Assembly (NCBI GenBank): GCA_030710605.1 | Contig: CP092874.1 | Coordinates: 19,439,205 to 19,503,204, forward strand | DNA: 64,000 nucleotides | Direction of reading: 5' to 3' | DNA from: Cordylochernes scorpioides | Lineage: Eukaryota > Arthropoda > Arachnida > Pseudoscorpiones > Chernetidae | Part shown: in pieces, positions 9,201-20,017 of the stretch | Position numbering within the stretch: the first letter of the stretch is position 1 | How the letters are laid out: each line of letters opens with the position of its first letter | Position numbers and translations under genes: made by a program | The notes under the pieces: model-generated | Databases searched by the model: none | What the model was told of the DNA's origin: nothing | Seen by the model: only the letters and a program-made list of their open reading frames with translations

Positions 9201-12011
9201 GTGCAAGAAGACGAAATTGAAGAACCGGTGACCGAGGAAAGGACAACTGTGGGAAGGACGACATCAAATGAACACCGCAGACGAAAAATTGGACGAATAA
9301 TACGATACAGACGCTACGAAGTAGATGAAACTGTTAATTATCAACGTGAAATGGTATTGCTGTTCTTGCCTTTCCGCAATGAAATAGCTGACATTGTTGA
9401 TAGCAATAAATTTCTACAACTGTTCAATGCTAACAAGGATACCATCATGGAACGCCGCCAGCTGTTCGAAAACAATCTCAACATCGACAGTGTGATGCAA
9501 GAGCTTGAAGCTATGATGATTCTACAAAATTCAGACAGCAGAGAACCACCAGAAATTGAGGAAAGGAGAGTGTTTGTCGAGCAGGTGTTAGGAGGAGAAG
9601 GTTCCGAGAACAACGATGATGTCAATCAAATCGTCCCGCGACAAGGCTTATTATCGGTCGTAAAAAAACGTAGCAACGTGATGCCAAAACAGCAATTTTG
9701 TGAGCTGATACGAACGACGAACCCTGAACAACGTGAGCTGATTCATGAGGTCATACATCGTTTACATGGCTGTGGAGATGAGGTCGTCGTCACACTACAA
9801 GTTTTCTTCACAGGACCGGCCGGCTGTGGGAAAACTTATTCAGTTAAGTGCCTGATGGAGACGTACAATCGTTACACACAGGAACACAACTCACTGAACA
9901 ACGCATACGTTGCTTGTGCAAGCACAGGCAAAGCAGCTGTCCCTATTGGCGGAACGACAGTTCACTCAGCGTTTCGTCTCACAAATTCTCGAATGACAAA
10001 ACTTCTTTCTGCTGAGAACTTGCAAGCCTACAGAAACATGTTTGTCGGCGTGAAAGTTGTTTTCATTGATGAAATCAACATGTTGAGTGCAGCTATACTT
10101 GGAAAAATCAATTATCGACTACAGCAGATTACCGGTATTTACGATCAACCATTCGGAGGCATTCACATGATCTTATGCGGCGATTTCAGACAGCTGCCAC
10201 CTGTGCGCGCTAGTCCGTGTTACACAGTACCACACAACCAACTCGGAGGACCTGTACTCTGGCAAAGCATCAACTACTTCCCATTAGTCCATGTTGTCCG
10301 ACAAACTGACGAGCTGTTTTCGACGATTCTCACCAAAATTGGAGATGGACTCAAACTAAGTGTCAATAATATCGCACTTATTGAGTCCAGGCACAAATCT
10401 GAAGTCTGGTGCAAAGAGAACGTACTCAACGCTGTCAGATTGTATTACAGCAACCATGAAGTAGATTCATACAATCGAAACGCAATTCAAAACGCACACA
10501 ACTGTATCGCCACTGATATTATGCTTGGGTATTCCAGCAATTCTGAAAAGAGCCGGGAGCAAGGGAAACTTCACAAGATGTCGGTTGCAGAAACCGACGG
10601 ATTGCCATACATGTTGCCATTAGCAGTAGGATATCCGTACATGATTACATCTAACATAGACGTCGCCGATGGATTGGTAAATGGGGCTATTGGAGTTTTG
10701 CTATACATCGAACGTCAGCCAGCCAATGCAGATGACCGTTCTGCTCCAGGAGGACCATCGACCAGCACAAGTTTGCCGCCAGCTGAAGATGAAATCGCCA
10801 TTCTATGGTTCCAGTTTGAAGATAAAAATACGGGTACCAAAGCAAAAATCAAATGTCGACCACATGTGCACAGCAAACCAAACACCTTATCCGTCGATTG
10901 GGTGCCAGTGCACAAGAAAGTGGTAAACATTTCGTTGACAATAACAGTGAAGTGCAAGCGAAAACAATTTCCTTGCGTGCCTGCTTGTGCAATTACGATC
11001 CACAAGGCCCATGGTGGGACGTTTACTACAATTGTTTACAAGTACTCCTCAAAACAACCACAGCAATTGGTATATGTAGCCATGAGCCGCGTCACAAGTA
11101 TCGACGGATTGTACATCATAACAGAAAAGGACTCTCCATTGGTTTTCAAACATGGCCGAGATGGAAACGACTCACAGACTACTCGAGATATTCGCAATGA
11201 ATACTTACGACTTCGTGGACACACTCTAGACACAATTACCAAACAAGCCGTAAAATTCTGTGACGACGCAACCGACGCTGGACAACTTATTGTAACGAAC
11301 ATCAACTGTCAAAGTTTAAGTGCCCATGCCGCGGACATTGAAACAGATACAGTGATACCACGATCAGACTATTTAGTATTGACTGAAACGTGGATGCGAG
11401 CCACTTGTGAACCAACTCCAATCAAGGGTTATGAGTGCGTATCCAGGGAAAATAATCGACCTAACTCAGATACCAACGCGGCTGGTGGAGTGGCGATCTA
11501 TCGTAAATTATCATCGACATCTACGGCGGAAGTGTTCCAAGTTGCGATTACAGACGTAACTCGTGTCATTAAAACCAAGGGTGACATGTGCATGATTTAA
11601 GTTACTTGCTTCGCCGCTAATACTAGCTTCAAGTTTATACTCGGTGCTGTATATATTCATCCAGGAGCTAGTATGCAGGATATTGGAATGTTACTATGGC
11701 AAGGACTCGGTCCGTACATTCACAACAGCCAGTACATGCCACCGTTCGTGCAAATTGATTCTAGTATACCGATTCTTCTGTGTGATGATTTTAACAAAAA
11801 CGTAAAGCCTGACAACTCGTTTCTTAATTTCATGAAAAATACGTATAATCTTGATTGCGTATCAAACGTTTCTAAGTCAACTACGTTAAAAGGAACAACT
11901 ATCGACTTGACTTTCGCAAGACACATTACAGCAGAAACACTTCCTTTCATTTCATATTTCTCCTATCATCGTCCTATCCTCAACAAAATCACTCAAATAG
12001 GAATTAGTTAA
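6261..12011 (+). pseudogene. Helentron Rep/PIF1-helicase/endonuclease polyprotein, two nonsense codons
   Basis: One frame of 1916 codons runs 6261-12011 and is broken only by TAG at 6861-6863 and TAA at 11598-11600. Domains in order: basic repeats with NAQRQR motifs (residues ~55-150); Cys-rich segment (SVCDR, NTCRQS); a DUF6570-type block (GFSYPDIPPGLPPLDPISER, ~255); the Helitron Rep domain with HUH motif SPHAHILLWL (~658) and tyrosine motif YVVEYVNK (836); PIF1/RecD-like helicase with Walker A GPAGCGKT (1185), Walker B FIDEIN (~1270), GDFRQLPPV (~1309), ITIHKAHGG and YVAMSRV; then an endonuclease/exonuclease/phosphatase domain (NINCQSLS ~1681, LTETW, LLCDDFN ~1841, HRPI near the end). The Rep nicks and rejoins one strand for rolling-circle transposition and the helicase unwinds it. 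The late endonuclease motifs (CDDFN where GDFN is usual, SYHRPI where SDH is usual) may be altered. Start could also be the ATG at 6312. Confidence 0.9.
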
Positions 12012-12564
12012 GTTTAAGTTTACATGTACAATGTTTTAGTAAACAAAATATATTTCTATAGTTAAAATTTGTGCAATTCTTATTTTCATTCAATTCCTTG
12101 TTCCTATTGTGCAATTTAATTATATTCATATCAATAAATATTCTACCGTTGTCACGTAAAATCTTCGCCCGTAAAACCGACTTTACAGGCAACCATATTT
12201 TTTTTTTTTTTTTATCATTGACGTTTTTGCAACCCACTGTCACCTTTTTAAAAAGTAGAAAACTTATTATTGAAGTATTGTCTCAACATTACTCGTAGGT
12301 TTTCTGTTATGTCTTTGCATATTTGTTTTTGTGTAGCACAATTTACATAGTTTAACTTATTTATGCTATAAATAGGACGTATGGATGAAGTTGAAGAATC
12401 CAGTCCAGTCTTAGGAATATAGTAGTCTTGTTACCTTAAACGCCTTTTTCTACTGTAGTTTTAGCTTGACAAATAAAGAATATTTGTGCAAGTATATGGT
12501 AAGAGTGGTTCCGTGGCCCAGAGCGACACGACATTTTCCTTTCTTTTTTTTTTTTTTTTTTTCA

Positions 12565-12955
12565 AGTTCATCTTCTGAACGCGAATGAGTATCTTGCCAT
12601 CTGAGGGCTTACCTTATGCAAATTTTGAGTAAAAATATCAGGCCTCCAGGGAAAAGTATATTTTCAAAAACCTTTTTAATCTCTACAATCTCTACTACAC
12701 CCTTCTACAAGAGAAAATATGGTATAATTAGAAAGGTGTTCGTACCCGAAAGCTAGAGATTAAAAAGTTTTTTGAAAAACAATTTTCCCTGAAGGCCTGA
12801 TATATTTACCCAATATTGATACAAGGGATTATATTTTATTGAATTATGCAAATTTTGTAATCTGAGGTAATATGCTTATAACGAGTCTTTATGTGATAAA
12901 CATTTCATATTTTCAATTCAAGTTGAAGAGACTCCATCAAAATCGTTTTTATTAA
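12565..12955. repeat. Repeat X, right copy, interrupted by a foldback
   Basis: Starts agttcatcttctgaacgcg as in the left copy (5112), breaks after ttatgcaaattttg at 12614-12627, and resumes after a second ttatgcaaattttg at about 12844-12857 with taatctgaggtaatatgctt, matching the left copy at about 5180. The duplicated ttatgcaaattttg (14 bp) looks like a target-site duplication around the inserted piece. Confidence 0.65.
12628..12843. mobile_element. Foldback element inserted in repeat X
   Basis: Arms gagtaaaaatatcaggcctc (from 12627) and ggcctgatatatttaccc (to 12811) are imperfect reverse complements extending about 60 bp each, through caggg...ttttcaaaaa and gagattaaaaag. The loop carries cccgaaagctagag near 12748, the hairpin-end motif shared with other foldbacks here. 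Flanked by direct repeats of ttatgcaaattttg. Confidence 0.6.
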
Positions 12956-12959
12956 AAGT

Positions 12960-13125
12960 TTATTGTTATTGAAGTTTTTTCAATCCACTTTCGCTCTTTT
13001 AAAAAAGTAGAAAACCTATTATTGAAGTATTGTCTCAACTTCGTTAATAGGTTTTCCATCGACAGTGGGTCGCCGAAATGTCAGGACAATAAACGTTTAT
13101 AAAAAGGTTTTGATGGAGAATACAA
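12960..13125 (+). repeat. Dispersed repeat fragment with terminal hairpin
   Basis: Shares agtagaaaacctattattga and the following tattgtctcaac with 12255-12290 inside the Helentron 3' region. It ends CGACAGTGGGTCGCCGAAATG, a hairpin followed by GAAA, then tcaggacaataaacg. The next stretch, 13126-13360, is AT-rich with nothing I can identify. Confidence 0.4.
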
Positions 13126-13360
13126 CTTTAATTAATCAAAATCCAACCTACAATTATATGGCATTCTCTTTAATTTATTAATTATTAAATAGTTTTTATA
13201 CGGTAAAATCAATTTCATCTTTTAAGTAGACTTAATTTAGAAAAAAAAATAGCGATTTTTTAGGAAAGAGGTAAAAAATGTAGAATAGTTACAATTATCG
13301 TTCCTAGATGGCGTAACTAACATGGTGGCTGGATATTAAATAAGTTAGTTGGGAAGATAC

Positions 13361-14582
13361 ACTCATGGACAAAACTTGAGTAAGTTGTATCTTTTAGCAT
13401 GTATATCGGGATTCAGACAATAACTCTGAAAGATATTACAGTGACCTTTATTGAAGACACACGAGATAACCAAGTGTATATAGACTCATGGACCAAACTT
13501 GAGTAAGTTGTATCTTTTAGCATGTATATCGGGATTCAGACAATAACTCTGAAAGATATTACAGTGACCTTTATTGAAGACACACGAGATAACCAGGTCT
13601 ATATACACTCATGAACCAAACTTGAGTAAGTTGTATCTTTTAGCATGTATATCGGGATTCAGACAATAACTCTGAAAGATATTACAGTGACCTTTATTGA
13701 AGACACACGAGATAACCAAGTGTATATACACTCATGGACAAAACTTAAGGAAGTTGTACTTTTACCATGTATATCGGGATTCAGTCAATAACTCTGAAAG
13801 ATATTACAGTGACCTTTATTGAAGACACACGAGATAACCAAGTGTATATACACTCATGGACAAAACTTGAGTAGGTTGTACCTTTTAACATGTATATCGG
13901 GATTCAGACAATAACTCTGAAAGATATTACAGTGACCTTTATTGAAGACACACGAGATAACCAAGTGTATATACACTCATGGACAAAACTTAAGGAAGCT
14001 GTACCTTTTAACATGTATATCGGGATTCAGACAATAACTCTGAAAGATATTACAGTGACCTTTATTGAAGACACACGAGATAACCAAGTGTATATACACT
14101 CATGGACAAAACTTAAGGAAGTTGTACCTTTTAGCATGTATATCGGGATTCAGAAAATAACTCTGAAATATATTACAGTGACCTTTATTGAAGACACACG
14201 AGATAACCAAGTGTATATACACTCATGGATAAAACTTAAGGAAGTTGTACCTTTTAACATGTATATCAGGATTCAGACAATAACTCTGAAAGATATTACA
14301 GTGACCTTTATTGATGACATACGAGATAACCAAGTGTATATACACTCATGGACAAAACTTGAGTAAGTTGTACCTTTTAACATATATATCGGGATTCAGA
14401 CAATAACTCTGAAATATATTACAGTGACCTTTATTGAAGACACACGAGATAACCAAGTGTATATACACTCATGGACAAAACTTAAGGAAGTTGTACCTTT
14501 TAACATATATATCGGGATTCAGACAATAACTCTGAAAGATATTACAATGACCTTTATTGAAGACACACGAGATAACCAAATA
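13361..14582 (+). repeat. 123-bp satellite array 1 (about 10 units)
   Basis: Monomers begin cactcatggacaaaactt and run through tgtatatcgggattcagac and aaagatattacagtgac to gagataaccaagtgtatata. The period is 123 bp, i.e. exactly 41 codons, so frames run open through several units (158 codons at 13890-14366). Units differ by a few substitutions and one shorter variant near 13600. This is non-genic satellite: the frame is closed in the units that read cttgagtaag. Confidence 0.9.
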
Positions 14583-14879
14583 TGAAAAAAAATTGTCTGT
14601 CTTCTTCTTAAAAAAAAAAGACTTTCCATTCCCTCAAGTTTTTGTCTATGAGTGTATAGAGTTATTGTGGGCTGTTTCAAAATTGTAGGTTAGTGAAAGC
14701 ATTCTTTACAATACCCCACCGCCGTATTCATGGGTTTATACGCCGACGTTGAATTTTGTTCCTAGATAGACAAATGACTACTCCCGGGAATGTCTGTGTG
14801 AATGGTGCAACAGCCAATAATATTTTAGTAATTTTTTATTAATACAAATTAATAACGTGCGTTAAGACGCGAATGTTTC

Positions 14880-14975
14880 TTTTCACAAATAAATCAAACT
14901 TCTACTGTCCTTACTGCGATGAAATAAATATTGGGAGGGCTTAGCTCATCATTGGTGAACCCTTCCAGCTGTTTC
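14880..14975. repeat. Fragment of foldback family C
   Basis: Carries ctgtccttactgcgatgaa and gggagggcttagctcatcat, phrases that recur at 17860-18240, 36045-36282, 42600-42780, 46590-46690, 51240-51330, 56155-56340 and 63600-63735. The adjacent 14590-14880 holds nothing I can identify. Confidence 0.55.
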
Positions 14976-15099
14976 GCCATTTTTTTACGACCCCCAGCAT
15001 ATGCTATTCCCGACGGACACGCCCAAGGATCGAAAAAAAGAGAAAGATATTTTCTAACCACCATCAACAAGGAGGACTTGTACACATACACAATTATGA

Positions 15100-15335
15100 A
15101 AAAACTATAGAAAAAAAAATATATAAGTGGGTCAGGTGTTGATATTAAAAATAAAGAAGGCATCTCCTGACAACGAGCACATGTGCTTTTTAGATGGCAG
15201 AGCACCATCTAGTGGATTTATTTTTGTTTAGTTTATTTTTGCTCCACTGGATGGCGCTCTGCCATCTAAAAAGAATATGTGCTCGTGGTCAGGAAATGCC
15301 TTCTTTATTTTTAATACACAACTATATATATTCCC
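15100..15335. mobile_element. Foldback element family D
   Basis: Arms aaaataaagaaggcatctcc (near 15147) and its inverse near 15295, plus agcacatgtgctttttagatggcagagc and its inverse, enclose a loop of about 50 bp (tggatttatttttg). The same family makes the palindrome at 33805-33985, where arms read atggcatatcctgacc and gctttacagaaggcagagc. Both sit next to Catctagtgg/gatggcgc motifs. Confidence 0.65.
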
Positions 15336-15419
15336 CTATATTTTATCTACCCTTTATTTACTATTTTATTATATATATTTCCACCTTTGTAACAATTGAT
15401 TAGAAGAATCGATAAGATT

Positions 15420-15690
15420 GTTCAAATTGTCAATTGTCAACAAGAGAGGACTTATCTGCCAGCTGTACCAGACAATATACACAGACTGTTGGCCCCACCT
15501 TCCTTCTTATCTGAGTTTTCCTGGTGTGGTTCCCCCATCCTGTCACTATCGCTGGACATGTGGAAGTCACCGTGAGACAATATGTAGTGGGTACCTAAAA
15601 TATAAGCAGTTATATTCTTTGTAACTCATTAGTGATGAGCCAAGCCCTCTCATTTAATAACTTTTATCTTTGTAGTAAGGTCTGTAGTGA
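15420..15690. other. Unassigned stretch with LINE-like and foldback-C fragments
   Basis: aattgtcaattgtcaac at about 15425 resembles the heptamer-repeat LINE 3' ends at 20170 and 52143. gatgagccaagccctctcat near 15635 and tgtagtaaggtctgtag near 15672 belong to foldback family C. No gene seen. Confidence 0.35.
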
Positions 15691-15696
15691 TAATAT

Positions 15697-16385
15697 TTGT
15701 TGTTGTTATTGTTGTTGTGTCCAATGAAGAGCCTCAGATGTCTCCATTCATCTCTAGTACAGCAATGTTCTCTATCTTTGGTGTGTAAAGCTGCTGTTCT
15801 GGGTCCATGTCAATTTTCTGTTGTTGTTTTGTCCAATGAAGAGCCTCAGATGTCTCCATACATCTCTATCATAGCAATGTTCTCTATCTTTGATGTGTAA
15901 AGCTGCTGTTCTGGGTCCATGTCAATTTTCTGTTGTTGTTATCGTGTCCAATGAAGAGCCTCAGTGGTCTCCGTACATCTCTATCACAGCAATGTTCTCT
16001 ATCTTGGGTGTGTAAAGCTGCTGTTCTGGGTCCATGTCAATTTTCTGTTGTTGTTGTGTCCAATGAAGAGCCTCAGATGTCTCCATACATCTCTATCACA
16101 GCAGTCGTTCTCTATCTTGGGTGTGTAAAGCTGCTGTTCTGGGTCCATGTCAATTTTCTGTTGTTGTTGTTGTGTCCAATGAAGAGTCTCAGATGTCTCC
16201 ATACATCTCTATCACAGCAATGTCCTCTATCTTGGATGTGTAAAGCTGCTGTTCTGGGTCCATGTCAATTTTCTCTTGTTGTGTCCAATGAAGAGCCTCA
16301 GATGTCTCCATACATCTCTATCACAGCAATGTTCTCTATTTTGGGTGTGTAAAGCTGCTGTTCTGGGTTAATGGTAATTTTCTGC
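15697..16385. repeat. ~110-bp minisatellite (about 6 units)
   Basis: Units read tgtccaatgaagagcctcag, then atctctatcacagcaatgtt, then gtgtaaagctgctgttctgg and tccatgtcaattttctg, separated by TTG runs of variable length. The first non-repeated sequence on the right encodes the Cys-rich end of a LINE protein on the minus strand, so the array is probably the expanded 3' untranslated region of that LINE. Confidence 0.85.
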
Positions 16386-16557
16386 AAGGCTGCGGCATTG
16401 CTGGGCATGAGAATATGTGAGTAGGTGTTAGTTCCACACCAGGACAGTTGTTACATGTCCTATAGGTTCTTGTGCCATCTGGATGTATTGTCATTCCTTT
16501 ATAGTGTTTATAATATTTAGCATTATAATATTTGATGATATTATTAAAAAGAAACAC
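16370..16557 (-). pseudogene. Non-LTR retrotransposon ORF2 C-terminal fragment
   Basis: The minus-strand translation contains YRTCNNCPGVELTPTHIFSC, a CxxC...TPxHxxxxC zinc-knuckle-like motif found at the extreme C-terminus of the reverse-transcriptase protein of several LINE clades. Upstream coding sequence is missing, so this is a 5'-truncated copy. It runs into the minisatellite at 15697-16385. Confidence 0.7.
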
Positions 16558-16669
16558 ATTGTTCCAGTAAATTTAATTGTTACAGATTTATTTATAGATG
16601 GCAATTAAATTTATAAATGTAGTTATACTCTTTGTTCAATAAAATAATTCCTTGTTTTCAATATCAAGG

Positions 16670-16985
16670 TGGAAATATCAGATTTTGTTCATCGAGTCGT
16701 TCTGGTATTACGGGCATTCTCCTTTGTCAAGAAAGGTCACCTCTACCGTCAAAATAGACGCTAAAACTAATCACCATCTATTGACCGTTTCTGCAAACTG
16801 GCGGACTCGGGTCGGTACTACAACATCATCTTTTCCAAATTCAGAAATCCTACTTGTAGACCATGATTTCGCACTAATGGCCATCGTCAATCCAGTGCGA
16901 TTCCATGAGATCCACGAAGGTTTCGTGAAAGTTTCTGAATTTTCCAAAGAGGTGTTGATCTGGCCAAGTGTCTAGGCTTATTGTA
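16670..16985. repeat. Half of foldback family B
   Basis: Shares caaaatagacg...ctaaaac, gccatctattgaccgt-like and ctcgggtcggt phrases with 33093-33323, 47190-47330 and 50590-50720. On the minus strand 16867-16890 reads TTGACGATGGCCATTAGTGC followed by GAAA. No gene; the open frame here is not protein-like. 16985-17500 holds nothing I can identify. Confidence 0.5.
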
Positions 16986-17514
16986 TGACCGAAGATTTGA
17001 GATTTTGTTTCGAGGATGTACCAAAATAGGCCCACAAACTGTTCGTCCTCTATTGGCCTAGTTACTTACCCAGCTAAACACCTTTTCTTAAATTCTGAAT
17101 ATTTCATAAATCCCTCGGGGATCTTACAAAATAAAGTTGGATACCCTTAGAGAGAATATCAAAACCGAACTTGGTTTGTGAATTTCATAGCTGCATGTTT
17201 ATAGGTTTTCCTTTTAATACTTTGTTGGTGGTTTCACCGGACAACAGAAGCTATAGGCTTCGTGTATATGACAAATAGGCCGTGGTAAAATATACTTCCA
17301 AGGTCAGCAAGACCAAGTTGTAATCCGTTTAGTGTTAACTAGGGTTATGGAAGCGGAATAATAGTATTTATGTAAATATGTATACACACATAAGTATCTA
17401 CCAATTTCAGTATAAGATCTCCTCCTTTCAATATCATTAATATTTAAAATATGTAAAAATTAATTTGTTAATAAAAATAGTATTATATATCATCAATATA
17501 TTATCGTGATACTC

Positions 17515-17600
17515 CTGTAGAAGGACTAACACAAATCCGAAAGCTTGAAAATAAAAATTTTAACAAGAAACTTAACCCTGAAAGCTTTATTTATTTTATA
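17515..17600 (+). mobile_element. Penelope-like 3' end fragment
   Basis: CTGTAGAAGGACTAACACAA then ATCCGAAAGCTTGAAAATAA and ACTTAACCCTGAAAGC, then an A/T-rich tail. Same terminal family as 646-787 and 3480-3600. 17600-17860 shows no other identifiable feature. Confidence 0.5.
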
Positions 17601-17859
17601 ATAGTATAAGAGTGTAAGTGCAAAATCCAAATGGGATACATCAAAATTCGAAGTGTCATAATTGTGAACATCATTTGGTTTGGAAGTTTTATTTGTTGGT
17701 TGGGAAGTTTGTTTGTGGAAAATATATGACTACATCAATCAGTTTTTTTATTTAGTTCTTGATGTTTCAGTGACTCACCTGTCACTCTTCTCAGGCGAAT
17801 GATTTTTTCTGAATTCCAATCTTCTGCTTTTTTTTATGATGAATTAGCGCGCCATCTGT

Positions 17860-18240
17860 TATTAAAAAAAATTAACTACTTTTGGACGCTTATGATTCTT
17901 TTCGAAATAAAACAATTTTCTACTTCCCTTACTGCATTGATAAAATAATGGGAGGTTTCGGTTATCATCTGGTAGGGTTCACCACTGATGAGCCAGGTCC
18001 TCCCATTATTTTATTATTGCAGTAAGGGCAGCATAAAATTGTTTTAATTCGAAAAGAATCATAAGCGTCAAGAAGTGGTTTAATTTTTTTTTATAATTGT
18101 TTTGGCTTAACACTTGTGTGAGATAAAATTTTCTACAGCATATCAATGGAAGTAATAGGGAAAATATTGGAAAGGCCTGGCTCATCATTGGTGAACCCTC
18201 CCTGCAGTTTCGTCAGTTTCAATAAATGAACCTATTGTAT
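17860..18240. mobile_element. Foldback element family C, plus a second half-copy
   Basis: Arms cttatgattcttttcgaaat (near 17889) and the inverse gaaaagaatcataagcgtc (near 18050) enclose a loop with ccactgatgagccaggtcctcc (written here in two parts: ccactgatgagcc, aggtcctcccat) and attgcagtaagggcag. A further inverted piece with ggcctggctcatcattggtg lies at 18176-18200. Confidence 0.6.
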
Positions 18241-18555
18241 CGCGATTTTTTTTTTTGACAAAAATAAAACATTTACTTACTACTAGTTCGTCAATTTAAA
18301 ACAAGGTAATTATCTTTAAAATAATAATTGAGCGCCTATAATATTTCCAATTTTAGGATATAGATGGCGCTATTATGTTTAGGATTAAGCAAGTGGTAAA
18401 ACGGCAAGATACCGCCAATCGATTTGATGAGGTGCGGGTGTCATATTATAAGTAGTCTGCAATATACAAATTGATTTGCATAGCGAGGGGGGAATATGCA
18501 AATTGTAGAAAAAAAAAATAAAAACATCTACCCTTTATCTTTATAATTTTAATTG

Positions 18556-18869
18556 GGGGGACGGTGGAAGGCTAGTTAAACCGTTTGGTTTTCGACCACT
18601 ACGACCCGGGTTCGATTCCCGCATTGGACACTTTTTTATGATTTAAAAAAAAAAATGCTCCAATGGTCCCCGATTCTTGAAAAAGTCCAACCCCACCAGC
18701 GAGTGCAAGTAACCAAACGGGGCTCTGGCACATTTTTAAGTGCAAAGTCGAACTGCTTTTCACATGTGTAGGCATGTGGTTCGCTTTGAGTAAAAGCAGT
18801 CGCTAACTACCCACCATGATTATCATGGCCTGTACCACGTGTACTAGGGATAATTAAAATAAATAAATA
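18556..18869 (+). mobile_element. tRNA-derived SINE, complete, with 13-bp target duplication
   Basis: The head is tRNA-like with an intact B box (gggttcgattccc near 18609) and a degenerate A box. The body ends ctacccaccatgattatcat, ggcctgtaccacgtg, and an (AAAT)-type tail. It is bounded by perfect copies of ataattttaattg at 18543-18555 and 18870-18882, the expected signature of target-primed reverse transcription. A second copy lies inverted at 32666-32948. Confidence 0.85.
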
Positions 18870-19039
18870 ATAATTTTAATTGCCTTGATTGAATCTCTCA
18901 TGAACAGTTTCACAACACGTTTGTAAAGGGTTTTTCTTTTTAGCACAATTTCTATTAGTGTACGATATGCAGATTGATTTGCATAACGAGGGGGATTATA
19001 TGCAAATTGTCGCTATATGATAGCCACCGTATCGTCCAA

Positions 19040-19874
19040 TCTACTTATATATTTGCCTTATTCTGTCTGTTTGTTTGTCTGAAGCTCACGGATGGGATTT
19101 TTCATAACCATCGGTGGTTCAGTGGTAGAATGCTTGCCTGCCACGCGGGCGTCCCGGGTTCGATTCCCGGCCGATGCATTTTTTTTTTTTTTTTACAATT
19201 TTTAATACTCATTTATATATTATACAAGAATGACATCCACGGCTGCAATTTATAATTGTAACGAATAGTATTTGAACAAAAGCATTTAATCGGGTAAAAC
19301 CCGGGCGTTGCCCGGGTCATTCGTATATAATAATTGTATAAACGAATGCAAGACAAAATCACCGCGAATGTTTCTTTTTTTAAGGCAATTTCTTTTTAAG
19401 GCAATTATCGTTATTTATCGTTAATTTTTGTTTCGATTTTATTGAAAAAAAAAACGATATGGTGCCTTTAAAAAATGATCTTTATTACTATGCAGTTTTC
19501 TATTTAGTCAATATACCTAAGTTCATGTTGCAAATGTAATTATCTCTATCGATTTAGTAGGTGAAATGCAAAAAAAAAATCGACATGATATAATCTTTAT
19601 GAAAATTCATTTTTATTTTTATATTTTCAAGACACACACAGTTTGGGGCGGGACGTTTCACAAGAGAGACATCCACGGCGCCAATTTATAATTGTAACGA
19701 ATAGTATTTTAATTAAAACGTTTTAAAAACACACAGTTTGGAACGCGACGTTTCACAAGAGTGACATCCATGGCGCCAATTTATAATTGTAACGGATAGT
19801 ATTTGAATTAAAACGTTTTTAAAATATATACGCACTCGGGTAAAACCCGGGCGTTGCCCGGGCCATTCGTCTAG
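19040..19874 (+). mobile_element. Candidate non-autonomous Helitron carrying the tRNA-Gly sequence
   Basis: Proposed left end A|TCTACTTATATATTTG, followed by the TGTCTGTTTG phrase seen at the 5' end of the Helitron at 34945. The right end at 19836-19874 is a hairpin, acccgggcgttgcccgggc, then cattcgtCTAG followed by T, the expected CTRR terminus. An earlier hairpin with the same sequence (about 19297-19320) lacks CTAG. Between them aatttataattgtaacg units occur three times. The left boundary is inferred; it could be two overlapping elements. Confidence 0.5.
19108..19178 (+). tRNA. tRNA-Gly (GCC), possibly mobile-element-borne
   Basis: Folds as a cloverleaf: acceptor CCATCGG/CCGATGC, D arm GGTTCAGTGGTAGAAT, anticodon arm CTTGC-CTGCCAC-GCGGG with anticodon GCC, T arm CCGGGTTCGATTCCCGG, discriminator A, then a 14-base T-run that would terminate Pol III. 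A box (TGGTTCAGTGG) and B box (GGTTCGATTCC) are intact. The first base is C where G is expected, giving a C·C mismatch at 1:72, so function is uncertain. It sits just downstream of a TGTCTGTTTGTTTGTCTG stretch and upstream of a Helitron 3'-type hairpin, suggesting it rides in a Helitron. It could also be a tRNA pseudogene. Confidence 0.75.
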
Positions 19875-20017
19875 TCAATAATAACTACGTTGGCACTTCA
19901 CGATAACATTTTGACTTTAGAGTTCCTTGGATTTCTCTTAGTCGCTGACTGATCTCTCTTTTGATCCACAAAAGCCACACAAGTTGAAATTTCTGTACTT
20001 CATTTTTCATAAATAAA

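Larger units (their letters stand above)
5474..12562 (+). mobile_element. Helentron (endonuclease-bearing Helitron), near full length
   Basis: A 7-kb unit with a GC-rich 5' region beginning TTTTGACGTGACAACGTC, a perfect palindrome gctgcgcgcgcagc at 5572-5585, one very long coding frame for a Rep/helicase/endonuclease protein, and a 3' region ending GAGCGACACGACATTTTCC before a T-run. The ends are approximate: this group makes no target-site duplication and I see no empty site. The 3' untranslated part at 12190-12300 contains a fragment also seen at 12960-13060, so a smaller repeat has inserted there. Base composition of the coding part is clearly richer in GC than its surroundings. Confidence 0.8.

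Noticed and set aside
13890..14366. 158-codon protein with 41-aa repeats
   Set aside because: The frame follows from the 123-bp period; neighbouring units close it, and it is open on the opposite strand too. No start context or domain.
16652..16975. 107-codon plus-strand ORF
   Set aside because: It covers a foldback-B half that is palindromic elsewhere; no protein similarity recognised.
18556..18630. A second tRNA gene
   Set aside because: Only the B box is convincing and the cloverleaf fails; the sequence is the head of a SINE with a target duplication.
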